From NCBI GenBank assembly GCA_029979325.1, contig JAPOHS010000004.1:1-36366 (forward strand): a stretch of DNA of 36,366 nt. Reading direction: 5' to 3'. Numbering within the stretch: the stretch's first letter is position 1; every line of letters begins with the position of its first letter. Both the position numbers and the translations under genes were made by a program. This stretch comes from Pseudomonadota bacterium. Lineage in GTDB: Bacteria > Pseudomonadota > Gammaproteobacteria > UBA11654. Of the stretch, positions 8,722-19,240 are shown in pieces. The notes beneath the pieces were generated by a model. That model was not told the DNA's origin. It ran no database searches and saw only the letters and a list, made by a program, of their open reading frames with translations.

Positions 8722-9291
8722 CTAGCGTCTTTTTGATTGGGCAATTTCTTTAAAATCAAGATTATAAAACTCGAAACTTGCAGCAACAATCAGTTCCTCA
8801 TCGACTGTATATCTCCAGTCATAGTGCATACCAAGTTCATTATTTCTTGGAGGAAGAATTTCAAAGATGACAGTATATAAATCGTCAATTTTTCCGGGGA
8901 GCCTGATGTTTTTAGCATAGTGCAAATTGTCAGACATATTCACATGAGGAGTCAGTAAATGAGTTTCTGAAGAGCCTGTTTTCTCATTGATTAATGTGGC
9001 ATTGATATTTAGATAAGCAACATGACCGCCCTGCGGAGAACCCTTTGGCGCTTCACTTGACCAGTTTGCTAGAACTTCAATATGAACATCAGTTTCATTT
9101 TCACTAAGATAGTATTTTTCAGGCATGATTTCATCTTTGATTCCTCCTTCAAATATCAAATCGACCCCAGGTTGAATAGAACCTGTGCCAATGATCATCT
9201 CGGCTTGGGTTTCATTAATCTGAAACAACATCAGCATGATAAAACAGCCAATGAATTGATTTTTCACATTTGAGTTTAAGATTTTTGACAT
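8722..9291 (-). CDS. P19/Tp34-type periplasmic iron-transport protein
   Basis: A 189-residue exported protein of the P19/FetP/Tp34 family, periplasmic copper-and-iron-binding proteins that help iron uptake at low iron. The signal peptide runs to about ETQA (residue 30). The immunoglobulin-like domain shows DVHIEV (H70, E72), GSPQGGHVAYLNINATL, PHVNMSDNLHYAKNIRLPG (M119 or H116, and H124), YTVIFEILPP and GMHYDW (H156); these match in order the His/Met copper ligands of the family. The reading frame opens at TTG 9303, but the ATG at 9291 gives the better signal peptide and is used here. A Fur box overlaps its promoter. The usual partner permease (FTR1/FetM) is not nearby. Confidence 0.75.
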   Translation of the reverse strand: MSKILNSNVKNQFIGCFIMLMLFQINETQAEMIIGTGSIQPGVDLIFEGGIKDEIMPEKYYLSENETDVHIEVLANWSSEAPKGSPQGGHVAYLNINATLINEKTGSSETHLLTPHVNMSDNLHYAKNIRLPGKIDDLYTVIFEILPPRNNELGMHYDWRYTVDEELIVAASFEFYNLDFKEIAQSKRR

Positions 9292-9322
9292 AAATAAGCC
9301 CAATAAAATTCAAAGATTTACT

Positions 9323-9350
9323 ATGATATTGATAATCATTATCATTTCAA
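9323..9350 (-). promoter_or_regulatory. Candidate promoter of the P19-like gene
   Basis: Read on the minus strand, TTGAAA (9350-9345) and TATCAT (9328-9323) stand 16 bases apart, each close to the sigma-70 consensus. Transcription would start near 9317, about 26 bases before the ATG at 9291. The Fur box occupies the spacer and part of the -10, so a bound repressor would block polymerase. Confidence 0.5.
9325..9343. promoter_or_regulatory. Fur box
   Basis: GATATTGATAATCATTATC matches the classical 19-base Fur consensus GATAATGATAATCATTATC at 18 of 19 positions. It lies between the divergent P19-like gene (-) and the DUF1820 gene (+). Its place over the minus-strand promoter says the P19-like gene, and perhaps the MBL gene behind it, is repressed when iron is plentiful. 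The DUF1820 start is 109 bases away and less likely to be the target. Confidence 0.85.
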
Positions 9351-9413
9351 ATCTTTTTTTTGCTAATACTGTCTAAGCAAAAAGATATTTCTTCATCGAG
9401 ATTATAATCAGGG

Positions 9414-9419
9414 TATAAT
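9414..9419 (+). promoter_or_regulatory. Candidate -10 element for DUF1820-purL
   Basis: A perfect TATAAT hexamer lies 33 bases before the ATG at 9452. No convincing -35 is found at 16-18 bases upstream. A second TATAAT at 9403-9408 is an alternative. Confidence 0.35.
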
Positions 9420-9451
9420 TTGGATTCTGATCCAACATATATTTCGGACAA

Positions 9452-9790
9452 ATGCCCTCGAAAAAAAAGTTATACAAAGTAACATTTAGCAATCAAGGGA
9501 AGCTCTATGAGCTCTATGCAAAAGAAGTCTCTAATAGCAATCTGCTTGGCTTTATTGAAATTGAATCACTTGTTTTTGGAGAAAAAACATCGCTTGTTGT
9601 GGATCCATCAGAAGAAAAAATAAAAACAGAGTTTGAGGGTGTTAAGAGAACATACGTCCCGATGCATTCTGTGCTAAGAATTGATGAGGTTGATGAGCAA
9701 GGAGTCAGTAAAGTGAGTAAAGCAGAAGGTGATAATGTGACACAAATGCCCAACACTGTTTTTGTTCCCGATGACAAATCAAAAAGTTAA
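9452..9790 (+). CDS. DUF1820 family protein
   Basis: A 112-residue protein matching the DUF1820 pattern: LYKVTFSNQGKLYELYAKEV, then SNLLGFIEIESLVFGEK, VVDPSEEKIKTEFEGVKRTY and PMHSVLRIDEVDEQG. The family is widespread in gammaproteobacteria and has no known function; it is probably cytoplasmic, with a low-complexity, polar C-terminal tail here. It starts with ATG and no strong ribosome binding site. It stands 26 bases before purL on the same strand, so the two are probably cotranscribed. Confidence 0.85.
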   Translation: MPSKKKLYKVTFSNQGKLYELYAKEVSNSNLLGFIEIESLVFGEKTSLVVDPSEEKIKTEFEGVKRTYVPMHSVLRIDEVDEQGVSKVSKAEGDNVTQMPNTVFVPDDKSKS

Positions 9791-9816
9791 AGAACCGTTA
9801 ATTTGGATGTAGAAGT

Positions 9817-12800
9817 ATGATTGTAAAAGAGGGACCCGCATCGCATTCCCCATTTAAGCTTGAATCATTGCTGAGACGTCTCCTAAGTATTGATCAAAAT
9901 ATCACTGGTTTGGGCGCAAGATTTATCCATTTTATTGATTCAAAGAATGACCTTGGTGAGGAACAAGACCGAATTTTAGATTCCATTTTAGAATATGGTC
10001 CAAACTGGCCTTTTGGTGCTGATGAAGGCTTTAAGATTTTTACTTTGCCTCGTTTTGGAACCACTTCTCCATGGTCTAGCAAGGCAACAGATATTGCAAA
10101 AGTATGTGGACTCAGTTCTATTGAAAGAATAGAAAGAGGAGTCGTGTTTTCTCTTGCTCTAACGAACAAAGATAAAAGACCAAAGAAAGAAGCAATCGAT
10201 CTGCTGTATGATCGAATGACAGAGGTCGCGATCACGGATCTTAAGCAAGCAAAAGAAATCTTTTCATCTTTGGAGCCACAGCCATTTTCAGAGGTGGATA
10301 TATTGTCTGATGGCAAGAGTGCTTTGGAGACTGCAAATCTTCAGTTAGGTTTGGCATTGAATGATGACGAGATTGAATATCTTTTGGAGCAATTTACAAA
10401 ATTGAATCGAAATCCAACCGATGCTGAGCTGATGATGTTTGCTCAGGCGAATTCAGAACACTGCAGACATAAAGTTTTCAATGCAGATTGGATGATCGAT
10501 GGCATTGAAAAAGAAAGAAGCCTTTTTCAGATGATTAAACATACCCATGAGGCCAGCTCCAGAAATGTTCTATCAGCATATAAAGACAATGCAGCTGTTA
10601 TTGCCGGGCATAAAGCAGATTGGTTCTTACCCAACCTTGATGATCAGAAATACAGAAGATTTAATGACGAGATTCACACGATGATGAAAGTTGAAACACA
10701 TAATCATCCAACCGCAATTTCACCGTATCCTGGGGCTGCCACCGGTTCTGGTGGTGAAATCAGAGATGAAGCAGCAACAGGGAGGGGAGCAATGCCAAAA
10801 GCTGGTTTAACCGGCTTCAGCGTTTCACACCTTTTCATACCAGATGATGTCCAATCCTGGGAAAATACAATTGGCAAACCAGATCACATTGCGTCAGCAC
10901 TCGATATTATGTTGGATGGACCGATTGGTGGAGCCGCTTACAATAACGAGTTTGGGCGACCCAATATTCTTGGTTATTTTAGGACCTTTGAGGAACACAA
11001 CAAGGAAGAGGTAAACACTTCCTGGGGCTTTCATAAGCCGATCATGATTGTCGGTGGGATGGGCAATATTTCAGACTCATCTGTTAAAAAGAATGACATC
11101 GAAGCCGGTTCTTTGATTATCGTTTTGGGTGGTCCGGCCATGTTGATTGGCTTAGGCGGTGGTTCAGCATCATCTTTGAATGCTGGTTCCAGCGATAGTG
11201 AATTGGATTTTGCTTCAGTGCAAAGAGACAATGCTGAACTGGAAAGGAGAGCACAGGAAGTCATTACTCGTTGTTTTGCAATGGGTGTTCAAAATAAAGA
11301 AGAGAAAGCTAACCCAATCATACTCATTCATGATGTAGGAGCTGGAGGTCTTTCAAATGCGATTCCAGAAGTTGCTGATCATAGCAAAATGTCCGCAGAC
11401 ATAAGTTTGAGAGACATTGACAATGCTGAGCCTGGTATGAGCCCTTTGGAAATCTGGTGTAACGAAGCTCAAGAGAGGTATGTTTTGTCTATTCACCCTG
11501 AAGACTTGGAAATATTTGATCAGATTTGCAAGAGAGAACGGTGTCCATATGCTGTGGTTGGAGAAGTTGCAACACATGGCAACTTAAGATTGAAAGACGA
11601 AGTTTTTGATAATTATCCAATAGATATGCCGATGGATGTTCTTTTCGGTAAGCCTCCCAAAACAAAACTAGAAATCACTTCAGAGCAAAAGTCGATCATT
11701 GATGATGGTTTAAATGGTATCGATATTGAGGAAGCAGCTTTAAAGATTTTAAGATTCCCAACTGTTGCAGATAAAACTTTTTTGATCCATATCGGAGACA
11801 GAACAGTTGGCGGTTTGGTTTCACAGGATCAGTTTGTTGGCCCATGGCAAGTTCCTGTCAGTGATGTGGCGGTTACATTGAAAGATCACTTTGGTGTGCA
11901 AGGTGAAGCCATGGCAATGGGTGAAAGATCTCCAATTGCAGTTCACAACGCCCCAGCTTCAGGAAGAATTGCTGTGGGAGAAGCGATCACAAATATCCTC
12001 TCAGCACCTATAAGTGATATTGCAGATATAAAACTTTCTGCAAATTGGATGTCTTCGATCATGACTGACAGACTGAAGCAAGATCTATATGAAACAGTTG
12101 AAGCCATTTCAATTGATTTTTGTAGCAAAATTGGGATCACCATCCCTGTGGGAAAAGATTCGCTCTCAATGCAAACTTCATGGGCAAACGAAAACAAGCA
12201 ATATAAAAATACAGCTCCACTGTCTTTGGTTATTTCTGCATTTGCTCCCATCAATGATGTGAATAACGTCATCACACCTCAATTGAAAGAAAAAAATGAG
12301 AGCATCTTGTTATTGATTGATCTCGGCCAAGGACAAAATCGAATGGGTGGTTCATGTTTGTCTCAAATTTACAATCTTAGACTCGGCGGAACGCCAGATA
12401 TTGAAGATCCAGAGCTTCTTAAGAGGTTTTTCAATGCAGTTACAGCTTTGAAATCCAGGAAGCTGATTCAGGCATATCATGACCGTTCAGATGGCGGTCT
12501 TTTTGCATGTGTCTCAGAGATGGCATTTGCAGGTAACATGGGTCTTGACTTGTCATTTGAGGCAGCAAATGAAGATGAGTTGCTTGAATTACTGTTTTCT
12601 GAGGAATTGGGTTGCGTCATTCAGATTCAGAAAGGCGACCTAGATGTCGTTTTAGACATTTTGAAAGAAGCCTCATTATCAAATTGTGCATATCCAATCG
12701 GAACAGTTTTGAAAGATCATCGGATCAGCATCAAGAGTGACGTATTTAATCATTCATTTGATTTAAAGATCCTCAGACAAGCTTGGTCAAAAATGTCCTA

Positions 12801-13713
12801 TGAAATGCAAAAACTAAGAGATAACCCAGAGACCGCTGAGGAAGGGTTTAAAAAACTGTTGGATGAAAATGATCCGGGATTAAATCCCAAGATTAAATTT
12901 GGCACAACTCACATTGACTATAAACGTCTCAAAACATCGAGTCCAAAAGTAGCAATATTGAGAGATCAAGGAGTCAATAGCCAAATTGAGATGGCAGTGG
13001 CATTCAATAAAGCTGGTTTCAATGCATATGATATTCATATGACTGACATATTGAATGGTCAAGTCAATTTAGATCAATATATTGGTTTGGTTGTTTGTGG
13101 AGGATTCTCATATGGTGATGTTTTAGGTGCTGGCGGTGGTTGGGCAAAGTCAGTTTTATTTAATGAGGATGCTCGAAATCAATTTAAAACATTCTTTCAT
13201 AGGGAGGAAACGTTTAGTCTTGGCATATGCAATGGTTGCCAAATGATGTCTCAGCTAAAAGAACTAATTCCTGGCGCAGATCATTGGCCTAGATTTGTAA
13301 GAAACCTCTCAGAACAGTTTGAAGCAAGGCTGAATATGGTAGAAGTTTTAGAATCAAATTCAATTTTTCTAAATGGGATGGAAGGCTCAATGATACCAAT
13401 TGCAACATCTCACGGTGAGGGACGCGTTCAGTATGCCCATGATAGCGACATGGATGCATTGAAACATTCCAAAAGTGTGACTATAAGGTATGTTGATAAT
13501 TTTGGTCAGCCAGCGATTCATTACCCAGATAATCCGAATGGTTCAGAATCAGGCTTTGCAGGGTTTTGTTCAGAGGATGGGCGATCCACAATCATGATGC
13601 CTCATCCTGAAAGGGTAATGAGAACAGAGCAGTTCTCATGGTGCCCGGATGATTGGAAAGATCATGGGCCTTGGGCTAGATTTTTCGTGAACGCAAGAGA
13701 TTGGATCGGTTAG
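9817..13713 (+). CDS. purL: Phosphoribosylformylglycinamidine synthase (single-chain PurL)
   Basis: This enzyme makes FGAM from FGAR, glutamine and ATP in purine synthesis. At 1298 residues it is the long proteobacterial form (E. coli about 1295). Order of domains: PurS-like N-terminus (about 1-150), helical linker with [14 protein letters not shown], a first AIR-synthase-like unit with [20 protein letters not shown] and GGSASS, a second unit with [11 protein letters not shown] and [10 protein letters not shown], and a C-terminal class I glutaminase (about 1045-1298). The glutaminase has Cys1138 in [15 protein letters not shown], and the His-Glu pair in PHPERVM. All catalytic residues are present. 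glyA follows 73 bases later on the same strand. Confidence 0.97.
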   Translation: MIVKEGPASHSPFKLESLLRRLLSIDQNITGLGARFIHFIDSKNDLGEEQDRILDSILEYGPNWPFGADEGFKIFTLPRFGTTSPWSSKATDIAKVCGLSSIERIERGVVFSLALTNKDKRPKKEAIDLLYDRMTEVAITDLKQAKEIFSSLEPQPFSEVDILSDGKSALETANLQLGLALNDDEIEYLLEQFTKLNRNPTDAELMMFAQANSEHCRHKVFNADWMIDGIEKERSLFQMIKHTHEASSRNVLSAYKDNAAVIAGHKADWFLPNLDDQKYRRFNDEIHTMMKVETHNHPTAISPYPGAATGSGGEIRDEAATGRGAMPKAGLTGFSVSHLFIPDDVQSWENTIGKPDHIASALDIMLDGPIGGAAYNNEFGRPNILGYFRTFEEHNKEEVNTSWGFHKPIMIVGGMGNISDSSVKKNDIEAGSLIIVLGGPAMLIGLGGGSASSLNAGSSDSELDFASVQRDNAELERRAQEVITRCFAMGVQNKEEKANPIILIHDVGAGGLSNAIPEVADHSKMSADISLRDIDNAEPGMSPLEIWCNEAQERYVLSIHPEDLEIFDQICKRERCPYAVVGEVATHGNLRLKDEVFDNYPIDMPMDVLFGKPPKTKLEITSEQKSIIDDGLNGIDIEEAALKILRFPTVADKTFLIHIGDRTVGGLVSQDQFVGPWQVPVSDVAVTLKDHFGVQGEAMAMGERSPIAVHNAPASGRIAVGEAITNILSAPISDIADIKLSANWMSSIMTDRLKQDLYETVEAISIDFCSKIGITIPVGKDSLSMQTSWANENKQYKNTAPLSLVISAFAPINDVNNVITPQLKEKNESILLLIDLGQGQNRMGGSCLSQIYNLRLGGTPDIEDPELLKRFFNAVTALKSRKLIQAYHDRSDGGLFACVSEMAFAGNMGLDLSFEAANEDELLELLFSEELGCVIQIQKGDLDVVLDILKEASLSNCAYPIGTVLKDHRISIKSDVFNHSFDLKILRQAWSKMSYEMQKLRDNPETAEEGFKKLLDENDPGLNPKIKFGTTHIDYKRLKTSSPKVAILRDQGVNSQIEMAVAFNKAGFNAYDIHMTDILNGQVNLDQYIGLVVCGGFSYGDVLGAGGGWAKSVLFNEDARNQFKTFFHREETFSLGICNGCQMMSQLKELIPGADHWPRFVRNLSEQFEARLNMVEVLESNSIFLNGMEGSMIPIATSHGEGRVQYAHDSDMDALKHSKSVTIRYVDNFGQPAIHYPDNPNGSESGFAGFCSEDGRSTIMMPHPERVMRTEQFSWCPDDWKDHGPWARFFVNARDWIG

Positions 13714-13757
13714 CCAACTATTTTATAAAAATCATCGAACTATTTTCATGAAGTGAG

Positions 13758-13773
13758 TAGAATTTCAATTCTA
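13758..13773. promoter_or_regulatory. Inverted repeat upstream of glyA
   Basis: TAGAATT and AATTCTA form a perfect 7-base inverted repeat with a 2-base spacer, ending 13 bases before the glyA ATG. TAGAAT could also serve as a -10 hexamer, but no good -35 matches it. It may be an operator or chance in AT-rich DNA. Confidence 0.2.
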
Positions 13774-13786
13774 TGTATGAGGAATT

Positions 13787-15040
13787 ATGACTTTTTCAAA
13801 AACATTATCAAAACTTGATTCAGAACTTGCTTCTGCAATTGAGTCAGAGCAAAAGAGGCAAGAAGAGCATATCGAACTGATTGCTTCTGAAAACTATACT
13901 TCTAAGGAGGTCATGGAGATCCAAGGGTCGGTTCTGACAAATAAGTATGCAGAGGGTTACCCAGGCAGAAGATACTATGGTGGTTGCGAACACGTCGATG
14001 AAGCTGAAGTGCTCGCAATTGAAAGAGTCAAGCAGCTCTTTGATGCCGACTATGCAAACGTTCAGCCACATTCTGGTTCACAAGCCAATATGGCTGTTTA
14101 CATGTCTTTGCTTGATCATGGAGACAAAATTCTTGGTATGAGCCTTTCAGACGGAGGGCATCTTACACACGGAGCTAAAGTTAACTTTTCTGGCCAGATG
14201 TATGAGTTTATCTCATATGGAATCAATCCTGATACTGGCAGGATTGACTATGAACAAGTCTCTCAACTTGCAGAGATGCACCGTCCAAAAATGATTGTCG
14301 CTGGTTTTTCTGCATACTCAAGACTGGTCGACTGGAATGTTTTTAGAGAAATCGCTGATTCTATTGGCGCTTATTTCATGGTAGACATGGCTCACGTATC
14401 AGGATTGATAGCAGGTGGCTGTTATCCAAATCCAGTTCCAATCGCAGATGTAACGACATCAACGACGCATAAAACACTCAGAGGCCCCAGAGGCGGAATC
14501 ATACTTGCGCGTCAAAATGATGACATACAAAAGGCAATCAATAAGCAAGTATTCCCAGGAACACAGGGCGGACCTTTGATGCACGTTATTGCCGCTAAAG
14601 CTCATGCATTCAATGAAGCGCTTAAACCAGAATTCAAGATCTATCAGCAAGCTGTGGTGAAGAATGCTCAAGCCATGGCATCAAAGTTTCAAGAACATGG
14701 ATATAGGATCGTATCCGATGGAACAGATTGTCATCTATTTTTGGTTGATCTGAGTAATACAGATATCACTGGTGCCGATGGTGAAAGAGTATTGGGAGAG
14801 GCAAATATCACGCTAAACAAAAATTCAGTTCCAAATGAACAAAGGTCACCGATGATAACAAGCGGACTTAGAATTGGTTCACCGGCCATTACAACAAGAG
14901 GATTTGGTGTCTCTGAGGCAGAGTATGTGGTGGATTTGATTCATGAGGTTTTAAGTGATATCAATAATCAAAGCAATATTTCTTCTGTGAAGAATAAAGT
15001 TAAGGATCTCTGTAAGGGTTTTCCAGTTTACCTTCAGTAA
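13787..15040 (+). CDS. glyA: Serine hydroxymethyltransferase
   Basis: This PLP enzyme converts serine and tetrahydrofolate to glycine and methylene-THF, feeding one-carbon units to purines, thymidylate and methionine. The 417 residues match the bacterial length exactly. The PLP-binding lysine is K229 in [13 protein letters not shown], the same number as in E. coli. Other family marks are [38 protein letters not shown] and [14 protein letters not shown] strong GAGGA precedes the ATG. nrdR begins nine bases after the stop, so glyA may head the long nrdR-rib-nusB-thiL-pgpA transcript. Confidence 0.97.
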   Translation: MTFSKTLSKLDSELASAIESEQKRQEEHIELIASENYTSKEVMEIQGSVLTNKYAEGYPGRRYYGGCEHVDEAEVLAIERVKQLFDADYANVQPHSGSQANMAVYMSLLDHGDKILGMSLSDGGHLTHGAKVNFSGQMYEFISYGINPDTGRIDYEQVSQLAEMHRPKMIVAGFSAYSRLVDWNVFREIADSIGAYFMVDMAHVSGLIAGGCYPNPVPIADVTTSTTHKTLRGPRGGIILARQNDDIQKAINKQVFPGTQGGPLMHVIAAKAHAFNEALKPEFKIYQQAVVKNAQAMASKFQEHGYRIVSDGTDCHLFLVDLSNTDITGADGERVLGEANITLNKNSVPNEQRSPMITSGLRIGSPAITTRGFGVSEAEYVVDLIHEVLSDINNQSNISSVKNKVKDLCKGFPVYLQ

Positions 15041-15049
15041 GTCACTTCC

Positions 15050-15559
15050 ATGTATTGTCCTTTTTGTGGTCACCAAGAAACCAAAGTGGTTGATTCAAGG
15101 TTGGCCGGTGATGGATACCAAACACGAAGAAGAAGAGAGTGTATTGAATGCAGCGAGAGGTTCACAACATTTGAATCTGCTGAGTTGGTATTACCAAAAT
15201 TAATCAAAAGAGATGAGTCTAGAGAGCCTTTCAATGAATCAAAACTGAGAGCAGGTATTCTTGTTGCAACAGAGAAAAGACCAATCAGCAGCGAGTCGAT
15301 AGAAGAACTGATTTCAAGAATTATTCGAAAAGTTCAGAAGCTGGGAGAAAGGGAGATACAGTCGAGAACTCTGGGTGAAATTGTGATGCTTGAATTAAGA
15401 GAGATTGATGAGATTGCTTTTGTTAGGTACGCATCAGTCTATAGAAGATTCCAAGATATTGAGGAATTTGAAAAAGAAATTGAATCTTTGAGAGATACAC
15501 CATCTGCAGCAGACAGTCGCTCTCAAATCTCAATCTTTCAAGATGAAGATGAATCATGA
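15050..15559 (+). CDS. nrdR: Transcriptional repressor NrdR
   Basis: NrdR is an ATP/dATP-sensing repressor of ribonucleotide reductase genes. The 169-residue protein opens with the zinc ribbon (C3, C6, C31, C34: [11 protein letters not shown] and [12 protein letters not shown]) and continues with an ATP-cone (about 47-137, starting [19 protein letters not shown]). The tail FEKEIESL and beyond is somewhat acidic. As in many gammaproteobacteria it sits directly before ribD; its stop overlaps the ribD start (ATGA). Confidence 0.96.
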   Translation: MYCPFCGHQETKVVDSRLAGDGYQTRRRRECIECSERFTTFESAELVLPKLIKRDESREPFNESKLRAGILVATEKRPISSESIEELISRIIRKVQKLGEREIQSRTLGEIVMLELREIDEIAFVRYASVYRRFQDIEEFEKEIESLRDTPSAADSRSQISIFQDEDES

Positions 15560-16578
15560 ATGAGTTACAAGAAATAGAATACATGTATAGAACCATTGAG
15601 CTTGCTAAGAATGGGTTTCATACGTGCAAGCCAAATCCTAGAGTTGGATGTGTAATCGTCAAAGATGAGAAAATAATTGGAGAGGGATGGCATAGGAAAA
15701 CAGGAGGAGATCATGCAGAAATAATGGCGCTTAAGAATTGCGAAGTGAATCCAGAGGGTTCAGTTGTTTTCGTTTCTCTGGAGCCATGTACCCATAAGGG
15801 TAGAACCCCGCCATGCATTGAGGCTTTAATAGATGCAAAGGTCTCAAAAGTAATTTTTTCCTCTATGGATCCCAATCCCAAAGTATCTGGTAAAAGCATT
15901 GAAATTTTAAATGCAGCAGGCATCGAAGTTTCATATGGATTACTTGAAGAAGAATCCACTGAGCTGAATATTGGATTTTTCCAAAGGATGAAACTCAATA
16001 GACCATTTATTAGGAGTAAGATTGGATCAAGTTTGGATGGAAAGATTGCACTTTCCAATGGAGAGAGTAAATGGATCACTTCAGAAGAGTCAAGAGAAGA
16101 TGTTCAAAACATAAGAGCAAGAAGCTGTGCAATAATGACTTCAAATCAGACTGTTCTGTCAGATGACCCATCTTTGAATGTCAGATTGGATAATTTTTCT
16201 ATCGATGATCAACCACTCAGAGTTGTGATCGATTCGACTGGACAGTGTATTGGCAATGAGAAAATCTTCCAATTGCCTGGTGAAACCATGATTCATGATA
16301 AAAGAGTTGATTCGTCATTTTTTGAGCATCTTGCATCGATTGAGATCAATAATGTCCTCATAGAAGCTGGGCCCAGAATGAATGGAGCTCTCCTAGAGTT
16401 GAATCTTATTGACGAGTTAATAATTTATATGGCCCCATGTATACTTGGTGCGGATGCGACCGACATGTTTGATTCACCAGTGATCAAGAAACTATCGGAT
16501 CGATATTTTTTTGGGATTCAAGATCTCACTACAATTGGACCTGATATGAAAATAACTTTGAGAAAAGAAAATGTTTAG
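15556..16578 (+). CDS. ribD: Bifunctional pyrimidine deaminase/reductase RibD
   Basis: RibD carries out the second and third steps of the pyrimidine branch of riboflavin synthesis. The N-terminal deaminase (about 1-145) shows [10 protein letters not shown] (zinc H53, catalytic E55) and [12 protein letters not shown] (zinc C78 and C87). The C-terminal NADPH reductase (about 148-340) starts at [18 protein letters not shown] and includes [22 protein letters not shown] and [13 protein letters not shown]. Length 340 is slightly short of E. coli (367), but both domains are complete. It overlaps nrdR by four bases and ribE by eight, implying coupled translation. Confidence 0.96.
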   Translation: MNELQEIEYMYRTIELAKNGFHTCKPNPRVGCVIVKDEKIIGEGWHRKTGGDHAEIMALKNCEVNPEGSVVFVSLEPCTHKGRTPPCIEALIDAKVSKVIFSSMDPNPKVSGKSIEILNAAGIEVSYGLLEEESTELNIGFFQRMKLNRPFIRSKIGSSLDGKIALSNGESKWITSEESREDVQNIRARSCAIMTSNQTVLSDDPSLNVRLDNFSIDDQPLRVVIDSTGQCIGNEKIFQLPGETMIHDKRVDSSFFEHLASIEINNVLIEAGPRMNGALLELNLIDELIIYMAPCILGADATDMFDSPVIKKLSDRYFFGIQDLTTIGPDMKITLRKENV

Positions 16579-17158
16579 TGGGATAGTCGAGGGCCAGGCC
16601 ATTTTGTCTTCCAAGGAAGATAAGGAGTCGATCGTAACAATGGAATTTACAACCACTGCATTTAATCCTCTTGATTTAGATTTGGGAGCCAGTATTGCAA
16701 TCAATGGAGTTTGTTTGACTGCCACATTCTTAAATAAAGATTCATTCTCGGTTGATGTTTCAACAGAAACTTTGAAATGCACCAATATTGGAGAGCTTGA
16801 AGTTGAGGATGTGGTTAATATTGAACAATCGCTTAAGCTGGGTGATAGCATTGATGGCCACTTTGTTTTTGGCCATGTCGATGAGGTATCTACAGTTCAT
16901 AAGATAGAGGAATTGGACCAAACAAAGATTCTTCACTTTTCATTGAGTGAAGAGGGCATGAAATTTGTTGTTAGGAAAGGATCAATAGCAATTAATGGGG
17001 TGAGTTTGACAGTCAATGCGGTTAATGATTCTGGCTTTGAGGTGATGATCATTCCTCATACTTTAGAAAAAACAACATTCAATGAATTTAAAAAGGGTAC
17101 TCGAGCGAACATAGAATATGATATGTTGGCACGCTATGTTCAAAATCTGAAGGATTGA
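16571..17158 (+). CDS. ribE: Riboflavin synthase alpha chain
   Basis: This enzyme dismutates two 6,7-dimethyl-8-ribityllumazine molecules to riboflavin and the pyrimidine precursor. The 195-residue protein is the expected tandem of two lumazine-binding barrels: [10 protein letters not shown] with [11 protein letters not shown] in the first, and [11 protein letters not shown] with [15 protein letters not shown] in the second. It starts inside the last codons of ribD and ends four bases before ribBX. The symbol follows the Bacillus-style naming; E. coli calls this gene ribC. Confidence 0.95.
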   Translation: MFSGIVEGQAILSSKEDKESIVTMEFTTTAFNPLDLDLGASIAINGVCLTATFLNKDSFSVDVSTETLKCTNIGELEVEDVVNIEQSLKLGDSIDGHFVFGHVDEVSTVHKIEELDQTKILHFSLSEEGMKFVVRKGSIAINGVSLTVNAVNDSGFEVMIIPHTLEKTTFNEFKKGTRANIEYDMLARYVQNLKD

Positions 17159-17162
17159 CTGA

Positions 17163-18311
17163 ATGACCGATACATTAAAAAAGACTGAAGCAGAGTCAGC
17201 ATTAGAATTTTCCTCGGTGGAGGAAATTGTTGCCGATCTTCGCATTGGCAAGATGGTTATTATTGTTGATGATGAAGAAAGAGAGAATGAAGGCGACCTT
17301 CTCATGGCTGCAGATAAGGTCACACCAGAAGACATCAACTTTATGGCCAAATATGGCAGAGGATTGATTTGTTTAACGCTCACTCAATCAAGATGCAGTC
17401 TTCTCAGGCTTCCTTTGATGGCAACTCATAATACAGGCTTGGAAGAAACCAATTTCACGGTTTCAATTGAGGCAAGCGAAGGAGTCACGACTGGAATATC
17501 AGCTCATGATAGGGCTCGAACCATCAGGGTAGCAACTGCTCCAGGCGCTCAACCTTCAGATATCAAACAACCAGGACATGTTTTTCCTCTGATGGCTAAG
17601 CCAGGTGGGGTTTTGACTAGAGCAGGACACACAGAAGCAGGATGTGACTTTACTAGGCTTGCAGGATTGAGTCCGGCTGCTGTGATTGTAGAGATTCTCA
17701 ATGATGATGGGACAATGGCTAGGAGACCTGATTTAATAGAGTTCTCAAAGCATCATGATATTAAGATTGGCACAATAGCTGATCTAATTCGATATCGGGT
17801 TGCAAATGAGCAATCCATCGAGAGAATCAGTGAGCAGAAAGTAGAAACAGAATTTGGAAAATTCAAACTCCTGACATTTGAAGACCATATCAATCGAGAA
17901 GTTCATTTTGCATTGGTTAAAGGAGATATCACTGATCAATCAAGCCCACTTGTTAGGGTGCATGTTGAGAATTCTCTTCGCGATTCGATTGGAATTGATC
18001 ATCAATCACTGGGTTGGCCAATGAAATCTGCTTTAAAGCAGTTATCAAAAGAAGAAGAGTCTATATTGGTAGCACTCTGTTATTCATCTCAACCGAAAGA
18101 CTTCATAGAAATGGTCAAAGCCATTCAGACAGAAGATTCTGATGATGAGGAAGCACAGGCTGAATCATCAGTTCTCAGAACTTATGGCACAGGTTCACAA
18201 ATATTGAGAGATATTGGTGTTAAAAGAATGAGGGTTTTGAGTGAACCTAAAAAAATGCAAGCGATATCTGGTTTTGATCTTGAAATAACAGAATATGTTG
18301 ACAAGGAATAA
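17163..18311 (+). CDS. ribBX: DHBP synthase with degenerate GTP-cyclohydrolase-II-like domain (RibBX)
   Basis: The N-terminal domain (about 15-213) is 3,4-dihydroxy-2-butanone-4-phosphate synthase, with the intact acidic loop [11 protein letters not shown] (36-46) and [16 protein letters not shown] (H157). It supplies the four-carbon unit to RibH. The C-terminal domain (about 230-380) has the GTP cyclohydrolase II outline, including [35 protein letters not shown]. True enzymes have three zinc cysteines here (HSECLTGD...RCDC). None of these cysteines is present, so GTP cyclohydrolase II activity should be lost. This matches the RibBX variant described in proteobacteria such as Shewanella. A separate ribA must exist elsewhere in the genome. 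It lies between ribE and ribH, with four- and seven-base gaps. Confidence 0.92.
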   Translation: MTDTLKKTEAESALEFSSVEEIVADLRIGKMVIIVDDEERENEGDLLMAADKVTPEDINFMAKYGRGLICLTLTQSRCSLLRLPLMATHNTGLEETNFTVSIEASEGVTTGISAHDRARTIRVATAPGAQPSDIKQPGHVFPLMAKPGGVLTRAGHTEAGCDFTRLAGLSPAAVIVEILNDDGTMARRPDLIEFSKHHDIKIGTIADLIRYRVANEQSIERISEQKVETEFGKFKLLTFEDHINREVHFALVKGDITDQSSPLVRVHVENSLRDSIGIDHQSLGWPMKSALKQLSKEEESILVALCYSSQPKDFIEMVKAIQTEDSDDEEAQAESSVLRTYGTGSQILRDIGVKRMRVLSEPKKMQAISGFDLEITEYVDKE

Positions 18312-18318
18312 CTGAGTA

Positions 18319-18756
18319 ATGGATAAATCATCAATCAAGATCTGTATTGTCGCCTCCCAATTCAATGAGCTCATTGTTGATAGCTTGATTAAGAGTTCAA
18401 TTCAAACTTTAGAAAAAAATGGATATCAATCTGATCCTGAGATTTTCAAAGTACCCGGAGCATATGAGTTACCTCTTGCAGTGAAGAATGTCGCAGAAAA
18501 GAAAAAACCAGATGGAATCATCGCTTTGGGTGCAATTGTAAGGGGTGCAACACCACACTTTGATTATATTGCCACAGAGACAGCGGCCGGTCTGACTAAG
18601 GTCAGTCTAGAATATAATATTCCAGTGGGCTTTGGTGTGCTCACATGCGACACAATGGAGCAGGCCATAGAGAGATCTGGAGAGGGCTCAGGCAATAAAG
18701 GCATTGAGTCAACTGAAGCTGTTATTGGAATGATAGAATTTTTACATAATCTATAA
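18319..18756 (+). CDS. ribH: 6,7-dimethyl-8-ribityllumazine synthase
   Basis: RibH joins the pyrimidine and the four-carbon DHBP to form the riboflavin precursor; family members assemble as pentamers or 60-mer capsids. The 145-residue protein has VASQFNELIVDSL, the substrate segment VPGAYELPLA, RGATPHFDYIATE with the catalytic His80, VGFGVLTCDTMEQA and GNKGIESTEAVI. No N-terminal extension is present. It follows ribBX by seven bases; the usual next gene, nusB, has been pushed away by a membrane protein gene and ribF. Confidence 0.96.
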   Translation: MDKSSIKICIVASQFNELIVDSLIKSSIQTLEKNGYQSDPEIFKVPGAYELPLAVKNVAEKKKPDGIIALGAIVRGATPHFDYIATETAAGLTKVSLEYNIPVGFGVLTCDTMEQAIERSGEGSGNKGIESTEAVIGMIEFLHNL

Positions 18757-18773
18757 GTATTGATCTAAAAATT

Positions 18774-19193
18774 GTGCCAAAGCCACTAGAAAAATTATTA
18801 AACCTTCTTTTAGCTCTCATTGCTTTTTATGCAATAACTGCAGCCATTGTTCCTGTATTTGGTTACCAGCTCTTCATATTCCCAATAAAATTCGAAGTAA
18901 TTCAGAATATTAGTTTTGATTATGTGAGGCTGCTTCTCTTGAGATCTTGCGTCTTTCTGACGATGGCAGTATTTATACTCAATTATGCTCTCTATAAAAG
19001 GCCATACTCAGCTTTAGCCCCTGTGGCTGTATTCTGTTATTCGCTTTCGATTTTTGAGTTCCTTGCTCAATTCACCATTGCTCAAATAACAGATTATTCA
19101 ATTAGCACATCTGGTATAGTTTTTTTTCTTACATTAGCCATACTTGCACATTACAAAAATTCAAAAAGTGCAAAGTTATTGTTTAAGAAATAA
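18774..19193 (+). CDS. Small integral membrane protein, unknown
   Basis: A 139-residue protein that begins with GTG, 17 bases after the ribH stop. I do not recognise the family. Four hydrophobic segments are visible, about residues 8-30, 50-74, 77-100 and 109-127, separated by short polar loops, with a lysine-rich C-terminus (KNSKSAKLLFKK) that should face the cytoplasm. No motif for transport or catalysis stands out. Its place between ribH and ribF raises the idea of a flavin-related role, but nothing in the sequence shows it and it does not look like known riboflavin transporters. Confidence 0.6.
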   Translation: MPKPLEKLLNLLLALIAFYAITAAIVPVFGYQLFIFPIKFEVIQNISFDYVRLLLLRSCVFLTMAVFILNYALYKRPYSALAPVAVFCYSLSIFEFLAQFTIAQITDYSISTSGIVFFLTLAILAHYKNSKSAKLLFKK

Positions 19194-19240
19194 ACGCTTA
19201 GCTAGCTTTCTGTATATCTCTTTAGGAAAAGAAGATTAGA

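Noticed and set aside
9894..10316. A 140-codon open frame on the minus strand
   Set aside because: It lies wholly inside the N-terminal domain of purL and shows no family features.
15041..15050. An FMN riboswitch ahead of the riboflavin genes
   Set aside because: Only nine bases separate glyA from nrdR and nrdR overlaps ribD, so there is no room for one; none was seen before glyA either.
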